This document shows, in pieces, positions 51,826 through 59,888 of a DNA stretch of 64,000 bases. Below the pieces are notes generated by a model. It ran no database searches. It was not told the DNA's origin and saw nothing but the letters and a program-made list of their open reading frames with translations. Origin of the DNA: Amorphus orientalis (GTDB taxonomy: Bacteria; Pseudomonadota; Alphaproteobacteria; Rhizobiales; Amorphaceae); NCBI RefSeq assembly GCF_030814015.1, contig NZ_JAUSUL010000002.1, positions 372,001 to 436,000 on the forward strand. The letters run 5' to 3'. The stretch's first letter is position 1. Each line of letters begins with the position of its first letter. The position numbers and the translations under genes were made by a program.

Positions 51826-51976
51826 TCGATGCTTCGGCTGCGATAGCGCCACAGCGAACCCCGGCCTAGGAAACCCATTCAGATCAGAATTCACCAGATC
51901 GCGCGCTGGTAGTCCTCCGGCACGCGATCGCCCGTTGATCGCGCCACGGGGTCGCCGAACCGGGCGTTATTTCGAA

Positions 51977-52008
51977 GTCGCTGCACCACAGGTGCGGCGG
52001 CTTTTTTT
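51977..52008 (+). terminator. rho-independent terminator after the repeat array
   Basis: GTCGCTGCACC (51977-51987) pairs with GGTGCGGCGGC (51991-52001) over 11 bp, including two G-U pairs, around the loop ACA. Seven T follow (52002-52008). It ends plus-strand transcription after the array and insulates the downstream HTH-portal genes, which suggests the array is transcribed rightward. Confidence 0.85.
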
Positions 52009-52049
52009 GTGCAGTCCTAAGTCTCGTAACAACTTACAAGGAAAATGTT

Positions 52050-52493
52050 ATGCCGCATCAAGCGTCATCGCCGCCGGATGCGGCGTTGCCCGTTCCTGCG
52101 TGGTGGAATGACCATGTCTTCACGCTTCGTGAAGTCGCGTCGATTGTCGATGCGCCGCCAGATACTGTGTACCACTGGTTGGACGTGGCCGATTTGCAGG
52201 GATTCCCGACCGGAAAGAAGCGCGGCCACCGTTCGGAATACACCGCGCACCACATTTACACTGTAGCACTGCTTGCCTACCTGCGCGGGGCCGGTATTCG
52301 TTGCCCCAATAAACTGATCCGGTCGGCATTCGAATTCACCCACGCCGCCGGCGAACCGCGCGCGCCTGGTGAAGTGGAAGAATGGCGCCCGATCGCCGGG
52401 AACGGCGTGAAGCTGGCCGTCGAAGCCTGGCTCGTATTCGTCGCGGTCCGCCACATGTGCGAACCCCACTTCCAGGGCGACACACATGTTTGA
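52050..52493 (+). CDS. MerR-like helix-turn-helix protein ahead of the capsid genes
   Basis: A 147-residue protein. Residues 20-60 form a MerR-type HTH (VFTLREVASIVDAPPDTVYH, then WLDVADLQGFPTG), and the rest is a small helical region (YTAHHIYTVALLAYLRGAGI). An AAGGA site precedes the ATG. It overlaps the portal gene by 8 bp, so it may regulate, or be packaged with, the morphogenesis operon. Function is otherwise unknown. Confidence 0.65.
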   Translation: MPHQASSPPDAALPVPAWWNDHVFTLREVASIVDAPPDTVYHWLDVADLQGFPTGKKRGHRSEYTAHHIYTVALLAYLRGAGIRCPNKLIRSAFEFTHAAGEPRAPGEVEEWRPIAGNGVKLAVEAWLVFVAVRHMCEPHFQGDTHV

Positions 52494-53868
52494 CCGGCTG
52501 CGCAAGATCCTCGAACGCCGCAGTTATGACGCCGCACAGGGCGGCCGCCGGTGGCGGGGGCAGCCATCCATGCCGGCGCCGGTCACGGAAACCCACGCGG
52601 CGCGATTCACGCTTGCAGCCCGGGCGCGGTATGCGGTTTCGAACAACCCCCTTGCCGCATCCGGTTTGGAGGCCTGGGTCAACAGCCTGGTGGGCGTCGG
52701 TGTGAAGCCACAGTCACGACATCCGGACCCGGCAACGCGTGATCTCCTTTCGACCCGCTTTGAGCGCTGGACGGACACCGCCGATGCCGACGGGCTGACC
52801 GACTTTTACGGACTCCAGGCCAGTCTGGTCCGTTCCATGATCGTAGTGGGGGAAGCGTTCACCGTGCTCGTCACCGAAGGCGGGCGGCTCCGCGTTCGCC
52901 AGATCGACCCGGACCAGGTTGACGCGTCCCACAACGTCCGCCTCGCGAACGGCGCGCAGATCGTCCAGGGCGTTGAATTCGACACGGTCGGTAGGCGCGT
53001 TGCCTATCATGTCTTTACCGAGCGGCCCGGCCAGATCTTCGGCGAACATTCGCTTCGGCGCGAACGCATCCCGGCTGAGGACGTGGTTCACCTCTTCCGG
53101 CCTTTGTGGCCCGGGCAGGTTCGGGGGCTTTCGTGGTTCGCGCCCATCCTTCTTCGGATGGCCGATCACGATTCGACCCGCGATGCGCAACAGGTCCGTC
53201 AGAAGGTCGGGGCGATGCTGACTGGGTTCGTTCGAAGCGCGGACGGTGGCGGCCAACCCTTCGACGGTGAACAGGTCGGCGGCGCGATCACCGGTGGGCT
53301 GGAGCCCGGAACCATCAAGTACCTTGCCCCGGGTGAAGAGGTCGTGTTTTCGAACCCGCCGGCCATCGGGATGGACGCGGTTGCGTTCATGCGGTTGACC
53401 GAGCGCGAGATCGCGGTCGGGCTTGGCGTGCCGCCGTATCTGCTTCACGGCGATCTAAGCGACGTGAACTTTTCGTCCATTCGGGCCGGCCTGATCGCCT
53501 TCCGGGAACGTGTGGAGGCGCTCCAGCACAGCGTGCTGGTCTACCAGGCGCTCCGCCCGATCTATGAACGCTGGGCGACCTTGGAGGCGTTGACCGGCCG
53601 GGTTGTTTCCCGCGTGGAAGACGCCACGCCGGCCGTCTGGGTGACGCCCCGTCAGGTTTGGGTCGACCCGCTCAAGGATACGCAGGCTGAAATCCTGGCG
53701 ATCAGCGCCGGCCTGAAATCGCGTCGCGAAGCCGTGGCGTCGCGCGGTGTCGATATTGAAGCCCTGGATGCGGAAATCGCCACCGACAAGGCGCGTGCGG
53801 ATGGCCTTGGCCTGACCTTCGCGCCTGCGAACGACAACGCGCCGGCCGTCGCAGACGACGCGGCTTAA
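52486..53868 (+). CDS. phage portal protein, lambda gpB family
   Basis: A 460-residue portal, the ring through which DNA enters the head. It has the lambda-type signature AVSNNPLAASGLEAWVNSLV near residue 45, MIVVGEAFTVLVTEGGRLRV, the segment DVVHLFRPLWPGQVRGLSWF, and PYLLHGDLSDVNFSSIRAGL. The C terminus contains FAPANDNAPAV with the recurring ANDN motif. It overlaps the upstream HTH gene and is 15 bp from the protease-capsid gene. Confidence 0.92.
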   Translation: MFDRLRKILERRSYDAAQGGRRWRGQPSMPAPVTETHAARFTLAARARYAVSNNPLAASGLEAWVNSLVGVGVKPQSRHPDPATRDLLSTRFERWTDTADADGLTDFYGLQASLVRSMIVVGEAFTVLVTEGGRLRVRQIDPDQVDASHNVRLANGAQIVQGVEFDTVGRRVAYHVFTERPGQIFGEHSLRRERIPAEDVVHLFRPLWPGQVRGLSWFAPILLRMADHDSTRDAQQVRQKVGAMLTGFVRSADGGGQPFDGEQVGGAITGGLEPGTIKYLAPGEEVVFSNPPAIGMDAVAFMRLTEREIAVGLGVPPYLLHGDLSDVNFSSIRAGLIAFRERVEALQHSVLVYQALRPIYERWATLEALTGRVVSRVEDATPAVWVTPRQVWVDPLKDTQAEILAISAGLKSRREAVASRGVDIEALDAEIATDKARADGLGLTFAPANDNAPAVADDAA

Positions 53869-53883
53869 TCATCGGAGACAGCA

Positions 53884-55680
53884 ATGCCAGAACCGAACGG
53901 CCCGTTCACGCGGGCCGGCCCCTTAAACGCGTCTAGCTGGTCAGAGGACGACTGGACTTTCGACCTCGTCCTCTCCACCGGCGCTGCGCGCACCATGTCA
54001 GACAGCCGCGGCCAGTTCGTGGAAGTGCTCGACCTATCCGGCGCCACCTGGCCGGACCAGATCCCGCTACTTGACAGCCACAACCGGTCCTCGATCGACG
54101 ACCAAATCGGCCTCGTCACCGACATCCGGCTTGAAGCCGGCCAGCTCGTCGGAACCGCCCGGCTATCCCGCCATTCCGAACGCGCCAAGCGCGTCGCCGC
54201 GGAAATCGCCGGCGGTCAGCGGTGGGGCGTGTCGGTTGGCTACGCGGTTCAGAAATGGGCCGAAACCAAGCCGGCCGGCCAGCGCACCCTGACAGCAACC
54301 AAACTCACCATCCTTGAGGCGTCGCTGGTTTCTGTGCCGGCCGACCCCGCAGCTACGACCAGGAATCAAATGCCCACCACTGACACCCACACCACCGAAA
54401 CGATCACTACCGAAGCCCCGGCCGCGACCCGTGCCGAAGTGAATGCGCACATCCGTTCGACGGCGGCTAAGTGTGGCCTCGATCAGGCTTGGGTCGACGC
54501 GCAGATCGACGCCGAGCCTGACGTCGCCACGGTGAACGCGGCCGCGCTCGAAGCTATGACCGCGCGTAGCACCGCCACGGCTGGCATCCGCACCACCACC
54601 GCGACGGTGGGTACGGACCATACTGACCCGGAAAGCATCCGCGGCGCTATGGCCAACGCCCTCGCGCATCGTCTCGCCCCCGGCGCTGTGAAGCTCGAAG
54701 GACGGGCGACCGAATACCGTGGCCACCGGGTTCTTGACATGGTGGGCGACCTAGCCGTGGCCAACGGCGAACGCGTCAACCTTCGCGACAGCGAAGCCCT
54801 TCTGCAGCGGGCCGTGGGCGCTCATTCCACGTCCGACTTTCCGCTCCTGCTTGCCGATGCGGCGAACAAGGCGCTCCTGGCGCAGTACAGCATCGCCGCC
54901 CCGACCTACCGAATGTGGGCGGCGCGGAAGCCGTTCACCGACTTTCGGGAGCACAGCTTCTTGCGGGTTGGCGACGTTCCGGCCTTCAAGGAAATCCACG
55001 AAGGCGGGGAAACCAAGTACGGCACCATCAGCGAGAACGCCGAGAAGGTCAGTGCCAAGGAGTACGGCACGGGCCTCGCGATTGGCCGCCGTGCGCTGAT
55101 CAACGACGACCTTAGCGCGCTTGCGGACTTCTCGTCCGGTATCGCCATTCGCGCCGCGAACGACGAGAACAGGCTTGCCTATGGCGTGCTGTCGACCAAC
55201 GCTGCGCTGTCGGACAGCACGGCTCTGTTCCATGCGAACCACGGCAACCTGGCGGCCTCGGGTGGTGCGATCGACGCGGCAACTGTCGGCGCTGCCGTCG
55301 CCGCACTGCGTGCTCAGACCAGCCTGGACGGGATGCCGCTGAACCTTCAGCCGGCTTACCTGGTGGTCGGGCCTGCAAATGAAGTGAAGGCCCGCCAAAT
55401 CCTCGCCGCCGTCACCGCCACGAAGGCGACCGACGTGAATGTCTGGTCCGGTTTTGCCGAGCTTGTCGTAGACGCCAACATCACCGGCACTGATTGGTAT
55501 GTCTTCGCCGCACCGGCCGCCGCGCCCGTCGTCGTCTACGGGTACGTTGGTGGGTCGGAAGGCCCGCAGGTCCGGTCGGAGCGCGACTTCGATACGCAGG
55601 CTGTGAAGGTCGCTGCGTCGCTCGACTTCGCATGCGGCGCCATCGACTTCCGCGGCGCCTACCGCAACGCGGGCTCGTGA
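53884..55680 (+). CDS. prohead protease-major capsid fusion protein
   Basis: A 598-residue polyprotein. Residues 1-155 form a prohead protease domain with the His in IPLLDSHNRSS and the Ser in GVSVGYAV, the usual catalytic pair of phage assembly proteases. A Thr/Ala-rich linker (about 160-250) probably acts as scaffold. Residues 290-598 are a Mu gpT-like/HK97-fold major capsid protein (FREHSFLRVGDVPAFKEIHE, ALINDDLSALADF, FDTQAVKVAASLDFACGAID). Protease-capsid fusions are known in several phages. The stop overlaps the gpW-like ATG. Confidence 0.88.
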   Translation: MPEPNGPFTRAGPLNASSWSEDDWTFDLVLSTGAARTMSDSRGQFVEVLDLSGATWPDQIPLLDSHNRSSIDDQIGLVTDIRLEAGQLVGTARLSRHSERAKRVAAEIAGGQRWGVSVGYAVQKWAETKPAGQRTLTATKLTILEASLVSVPADPAATTRNQMPTTDTHTTETITTEAPAATRAEVNAHIRSTAAKCGLDQAWVDAQIDAEPDVATVNAAALEAMTARSTATAGIRTTTATVGTDHTDPESIRGAMANALAHRLAPGAVKLEGRATEYRGHRVLDMVGDLAVANGERVNLRDSEALLQRAVGAHSTSDFPLLLADAANKALLAQYSIAAPTYRMWAARKPFTDFREHSFLRVGDVPAFKEIHEGGETKYGTISENAEKVSAKEYGTGLAIGRRALINDDLSALADFSSGIAIRAANDENRLAYGVLSTNAALSDSTALFHANHGNLAASGGAIDAATVGAAVAALRAQTSLDGMPLNLQPAYLVVGPANEVKARQILAAVTATKATDVNVWSGFAELVVDANITGTDWYVFAAPAAAPVVVYGYVGGSEGPQVRSERDFDTQAVKVAASLDFACGAIDFRGAYRNAGS

Positions 55681-55901
55681 TGACGCACGAAGAGCTATTG
55701 GCAAAGCGGGCGGCCCTGGTAGCCGCCCGTTCGGAAGGCGCGTTGCGGATCGTATTTCACAGCGGGGGCACGCGGCGCGAGGTCGAGTATCGCAGCTTCG
55801 GCGACATCCAAGCCGCAATCGACGCCATCGATCGGGACTTTGCCGCACAGACCGGCAGCCGTGTGACGACGTTCCTGCCGTCTTTTTCTAAGGGGTTTTA
55901 G
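55680..55901 (+). CDS. gpW-like head completion protein
   Basis: A 73-residue protein starting MTHEELLAKRAALVAARSEG, with IVFHSGGTRREVEYRSFGDI in the middle. Size and pattern fit the gpW head-tail joining family, small proteins that close the portal after packaging. The ATG overlaps the capsid stop (TGATG). It shows the particle has a normal neck interface able to accept a tail. Confidence 0.75.
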   Translation: MTHEELLAKRAALVAARSEGALRIVFHSGGTRREVEYRSFGDIQAAIDAIDRDFAAQTGSRVTTFLPSFSKGF

Positions 55902-56219
55902 ATGCGCAATTATGTTCAGCCGGGTGACGTGATCACCGTCCCGGCATCGGCGGATATCGAGGCCGGCGATCTTGTCGTGATCGGTTCGCTTGTCGGTGTG
56001 GCCGCGGCGGATGCCAAGTCCGGCAACCACGTTTCGCTGAAGACGACCGGCATCTTCAATATGCCGAAGGTGAGCGCCCAGGCGTGGACCATCGGCGCCC
56101 CGATCTATTGGGACGGTAGCGTTGCCACCACGGTCAGCACTGACAACGACCTGATCGGCGTTGCTGTAGCCGTGGCGGCCAACCCGTCGCCGTCCGGTCA
56201 GGTGCGTCTATCGTCGTGA
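55902..56219 (+). CDS. DUF2190-type capsid decoration protein
   Basis: A 105-residue beta-rich protein (MRNYVQPGDVITVPASADIE, GDLVVIGSLVGVAAADAKSG, GVAVAVAANPSPSGQVRLSS) matching the DUF2190 family. These small proteins coat the outer capsid as cement or decoration. It directly abuts the gpW-like gene. Confidence 0.8.
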   Translation: MRNYVQPGDVITVPASADIEAGDLVVIGSLVGVAAADAKSGNHVSLKTTGIFNMPKVSAQAWTIGAPIYWDGSVATTVSTDNDLIGVAVAVAANPSPSGQVRLSS

Positions 56220-56912
56220 TAGCTGTCGCCGGCGGTGGCCGTATGCGCCGCCGCAAGCGTGCAGGCGCGTGACGGGTAGCCTAAGCTATTGACGCTAAAG
56301 GGAAAGGTACTTCCCGGCGCCAGCCCCAATGCGGGCAATAAAGCCCGGCGTTCCACGCGCTGCAGGATTTCCTATGGGATTTCCTTCCCAGCAACTGGCG
56401 CCGGAAACGAAACGGGGACCCGCCGAAACGAGCCCCCGTCCGTTGTCAAAGGAAGAGAACGAGGAGCGCACAAAGTCCATAAAGGACCTTCGCGACATCG
56501 ACTCTGACCTCGACGGTGATCCGAAGGCGTGACCGCATCTGGTCTATCCTCCGGGTCCCGGCGCCGCAGACCCTAAAGGTTGCGGGTTATGGCCACGGAC
56601 AAACGGTTTAACCGCCGTTCACCGCATGCTCGGCCCACATGAAACGGTCGGCCGAACCGGTTCATGTAGTCCCTGCTTGGCGTTTCCCCGAAGCCACCGG
56701 CAGTCGCATGCCTATCCAGGCGGTGCCAATCCAGGTCGCGATGCGGGCGGGGCGAGGCAAGTAGGTTACGAACCATGAGAGCACGCGATTCCGAAAACGC
56801 GACGGGCATGCTGTCGATAGCCGCAGTCTAAAAATGCTGCGATTCGACATTGCTGGTCAAGACATTTGTTCTTGCTACGTTCATGGTCCCGGATCGAGCC
56901 CTGGAGGGTCTC
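56220..56912. other. 693-bp region upstream of terS without a confident gene; candidate cos region
   Basis: No well-supported gene is present; the best candidate is the ORF at 56329-56532. Local inverted repeats include GGGC-AATAAA-GCCC near 56333 and ACGGGG/CCCCGT (56412-56417 with 56434-56439). In lambda-type packaging systems the cos site lies just upstream of the small terminase gene, so this gap is the natural place for it. That is inference only. Confidence 0.35.
56329..56532 (+). CDS. possible small hypothetical protein
   Basis: A 67-residue ORF. An internal start at 56374 (MGFPSQQLAP) follows AGGA and would give 52 residues. The C-terminal part (RPLSKEENEERTKSIKDLRD, then DSDLDGDPKA) has a plausible charged helical composition. 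No family is recognised and the ORF could be incidental. Confidence 0.3.
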   Translation: MRAIKPGVPRAAGFPMGFPSQQLAPETKRGPAETSPRPLSKEENEERTKSIKDLRDIDSDLDGDPKA

Positions 56913-57356
56913 ATGAAGACGAAAGAACTTGCGGCGCTTCTGGGGCTCACCACGCGCCGAATAAACCAGCTTGCAGAGGAAGGTATTGCGGTTCGAGCCG
57001 CGCCAGGCACGTTTGATGGCCCGGCTACGGTGCAAGCCTACATTGCCCACGTCAGCGGTAAGGCGGAGGGCCAGGCCGCTCTTCTGGAGCTGGACAAGGA
57101 ACGTGCCCGGCTTGCGAAAGAACAGGCCGATGGCCACGCGTTGAAGAACCAAGCGCTCCGCGGCAAGCTGGTGGACGCTGAAGAAACCGTCCGCGCCTGG
57201 TCCGACACCTTGCGCCGCGTTCGGGCGGGCATGCTTGCCGTTCCTTCCCGTGTCCGGTCCCGAAACCCGGCGCTCACCGCGGCGGACGTGGAGACCATCG
57301 ACCGGGAAATCCGAGATGCGCTGGAAGAGCTTTCTGCCATATCCGCAATCGACTGA
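56913..57356 (+). CDS. terminase small subunit (Nu1-like)
   Basis: A 147-residue protein starting MKTKELAALLGLTTRRINQL with GGAGGG at the right distance; the frame extension to 56850 is not needed. The N-terminal winged HTH resembles lambda Nu1. The C-terminal helical part (ALLELDKERARLAKEQADGH) serves oligomerisation and TerL binding. It should recognise cos DNA and recruit the large subunit. Confidence 0.85.
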   Translation: MKTKELAALLGLTTRRINQLAEEGIAVRAAPGTFDGPATVQAYIAHVSGKAEGQAALLELDKERARLAKEQADGHALKNQALRGKLVDAEETVRAWSDTLRRVRAGMLAVPSRVRSRNPALTAADVETIDREIRDALEELSAISAID

Positions 57357-57412
57357 CGCGATTATTACTTGTCGCGCGTCAGTATTTTGCTAGCGCGCTG
57401 AAAATGGGCGGG

Positions 57413-57931
57413 CTAAAAACGAATAGTTACTTCGACATCATCTGCACTGACACCGTGTTCTGCGGCGAACGCAGCCTTAAGCTGGGCAGCGGAGCATCTA
57501 GTTATGCTGACTTCATCTGGCATTGCCGGTGTAACAGCGTTTGGCTTCGGCATGGGAAGCCAATTCAATTTGGCTTCTTCAATCCCCAAATCCGCAAGGC
57601 GATCTACGTACCAAACGGGATTGCGGGCTCCCGGCCATATGACCGGTTGCGGATCGAGAAGGGCATAATCGCTCATCTGCACGATGTAGCGGTCCGGTCT
57701 TTCCGGCGAGGGCTCAACCGCGCTTATCTTCCCAACCAGAAAGGCAGCTCCGTGCTCCTCTGGTCCAGCTCCGTCATGGAAGCGATTGCGCGTGCAGACG
57801 ATATGCGTACATCGCCGCGCGTTTGCGGCATTGAGAGCCCAGGCTTGGGAACCGCCCTCCCTAAGGAGCATCTCAATCGGTCGAAATGTGAACACAGTGA
57901 GAACGCGGGGGTTGTCCATGAGTGCCTCCAT
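57413..57931 (-). CDS. hypothetical protein between the terminase genes, opposite strand
   Basis: A 172-residue protein; an internal Met at residue 5 (MDNPRVLTVF) is an alternative start. The pattern ARRCTHIVCTRNRFHDGAGP, GAAFLVGKISAVEPS, RYIVQMSDYALLD, ARNPVWYVDRLADLGI reads like a PUA/EVE-like beta-barrel, a fold that binds modified bases or RNA, but this is a guess from pattern. It is the only gene between the HTH (52050) and the mod/res cargo that runs on the minus strand. Such lone reversed genes in packaging operons are often cargo. Confidence 0.6.
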   Translation of the reverse strand: MEALMDNPRVLTVFTFRPIEMLLREGGSQAWALNAANARRCTHIVCTRNRFHDGAGPEEHGAAFLVGKISAVEPSPERPDRYIVQMSDYALLDPQPVIWPGARNPVWYVDRLADLGIEEAKLNWLPMPKPNAVTPAMPDEVSITRCSAAQLKAAFAAEHGVSADDVEVTIRF

Positions 57932-57989
57932 ATTATTCCTTAAACCATAGCATAAATTTATGCATAAATCGAGTGAAAATTATTGATAA

Positions 57990-59762
57990 ATGAAAATTAA
58001 GACGATGACGGCGCGCGCGCTGACGGCGCTGCGCCCGCCGCTGAAACTGAAACTGAGCCGATGGATCGAGTCTGAAATCCGCCTTCCGGAAGGCGTTTCC
58101 GCGCTGCCTGGCAAGGTTCGGCTTTACCCGTATCAAACCGAAATTGCTGACGTGATCGGCGACCCGACCATTGAACGGGTGACGCTGGTAAAAGCCGTCC
58201 GCGTAGGGTTCACCACGCTTCTGACGAGCGCCATCGGCGCCTACGTCGCGAACGATCCGGCGCCTATCATCGCGCTCCTGCCGACCGAAGACGATGCCCG
58301 CGACTATGTGGTCTCCGACGTGGAGCCGGTGTTCAGCGCAAGCCCGGCAATTGCGGGCCTTCTGTCAGGCGATACCAAGGAAGGCGCGCGGGACACGATG
58401 CTATCGCGCCGCTTTCCTGGCGGCAGTCTGAAGGTTCTGGCTTCAAAGGCGCCCCGCAATTTGCGCCGCCATAACGCGCGCGTTCTGTTCGTTGATGAAG
58501 CCGACGCGATGCCGCCCGGTCCGGAAGGTTCGCCGCTGACGCTGGCCGAGCGGCGTACGCTCTCGTTTCCCGATCGCAAGATCGTGCTTGGAAGCACGCC
58601 CGTCGATACCGCGACTTCAAACGTGCTGCGCTCCTATGAGCAGTCGGACAAGCGGATTTTCGAGGTGCCTTGCCCGGACTGTGGCGAACACAATGAAATC
58701 AAATGGGGGGACATCAAGTGGCCGGAGGGGAAGCCATCCGCAGCCTACTACGCTTGCCCGCATTGTGGGGCCTGCATTGAGGAACGGCAGAAAGCCGACA
58801 TGGTGGCTAAGGGCCGGTGGCGGGCAACGGCGCCGGACGTGCAGGGCCACGCCGGGTTCCGCATCAACGCACTCGTATCGCCGCTGGCAAACGCGGCCTG
58901 GGGGAGGCTGGCCACCGAGTTCGTGGCAGCGAAGAATGACCCGGACACCCTGCGCACATTCATAAACACCATCTTGGCGGAAGGGACGGGGGATGATGGC
59001 GCCACCGACCTGGATGAAGCCGAGCTTCAAGGGCGCGTCGAGCCCTTCGGTATCGGCCGGATACCGGAAGCGGTTCTGTTCCTCACGGCCGGGGTGGACG
59101 TTCAAGACGACCGATTGGAGGTCGCGCTAATCGGCTGGGATCGCGAAGGCACGGCCTACGTCCTCGATCATCAGATCTTGTGGGGATCGCCCGGCGAGGA
59201 AGCGACCTGGCGGCAGCTAGACGCGCTGTTGGCCGAGCGCTGGAAGCACCCGTCCGGCGGCACGATCGGGATTGATGCCATGGCCGTCGATAGCGGCGAC
59301 GGCGATTGGACCGACGGCGTATATCGTTTCGCGTTCCCGCGTGCCCGGCGCCGCGTGATGGCTGTGAAAGGCATGGCGGGCAGTCGCGCGGTGATCGAAC
59401 GCAGCCGATCGAAGACGCCCGGCGGTGCGCTCTGGATCGTAGGCGTTGATGTGGTGAAAACCACGATTGTGGACCGCTTGGCCCGCAATACGATGCTCCG
59501 GTTTTCGGACTCGCTGCCGTTGGTCTGGTTCGAACAGCTCGCCTCCGAACGGAAGGTCGTCCGCTACCACCACGGCCGGCCCGCGCATCGGTGGGAACGA
59601 AAGCCGGGAAGGCAGGCGGAAGCCCTAGACTGCACTGTCTACGCATTCGCCGCCCGGCAAGTCATCCCGAACAGTTTTGATAGTCGCACCGCCGAACTTC
59701 GGCGGGAGCCGCGTGTGCCATCTAGGCCGCGCGTTATCAAAAGTAGCTGGCTGGAGAAATGA
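57990..59762 (+). CDS. terminase large subunit, lambda gpA family
   Basis: A 590-residue packaging motor. The Walker A-like motif KAVRVGFTT is at 68-76, as in gpA, and Walker B VLFVDEADAM is at 165-174. A zinc-ribbon-like pair CPDCGE and CPHCGAC is in the middle, and the nuclease domain contains GVDVQDDRLEVALIGWDREG. The C-terminal end is basic. Length is slightly short compared with lambda gpA but all domains are present. Confidence 0.93.
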   Translation: MKIKTMTARALTALRPPLKLKLSRWIESEIRLPEGVSALPGKVRLYPYQTEIADVIGDPTIERVTLVKAVRVGFTTLLTSAIGAYVANDPAPIIALLPTEDDARDYVVSDVEPVFSASPAIAGLLSGDTKEGARDTMLSRRFPGGSLKVLASKAPRNLRRHNARVLFVDEADAMPPGPEGSPLTLAERRTLSFPDRKIVLGSTPVDTATSNVLRSYEQSDKRIFEVPCPDCGEHNEIKWGDIKWPEGKPSAAYYACPHCGACIEERQKADMVAKGRWRATAPDVQGHAGFRINALVSPLANAAWGRLATEFVAAKNDPDTLRTFINTILAEGTGDDGATDLDEAELQGRVEPFGIGRIPEAVLFLTAGVDVQDDRLEVALIGWDREGTAYVLDHQILWGSPGEEATWRQLDALLAERWKHPSGGTIGIDAMAVDSGDGDWTDGVYRFAFPRARRRVMAVKGMAGSRAVIERSRSKTPGGALWIVGVDVVKTTIVDRLARNTMLRFSDSLPLVWFEQLASERKVVRYHHGRPAHRWERKPGRQAEALDCTVYAFAARQVIPNSFDSRTAELRREPRVPSRPRVIKSSWLEK

Positions 59763-59888
59763 CAATCAGGGCAAATGGCTGCAGATCGGGCCGAAATTCG
59801 GCAAGCATCGGTAGGAAGGTTGTGATCGAAGCCTCAATAGGTCAATGGATTCGCATCTAAAGGTACTCAATGCTGAGGGGGGGAGCAG

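Noticed and set aside
51112-51894. 260-codon minus-strand ORF across the repeat array
   Set aside because: Its sequence is driven by the repeats (recurring YYYPV and LLIP peptides), it overlaps the rep-like gene end, and it has no domain-like pattern.
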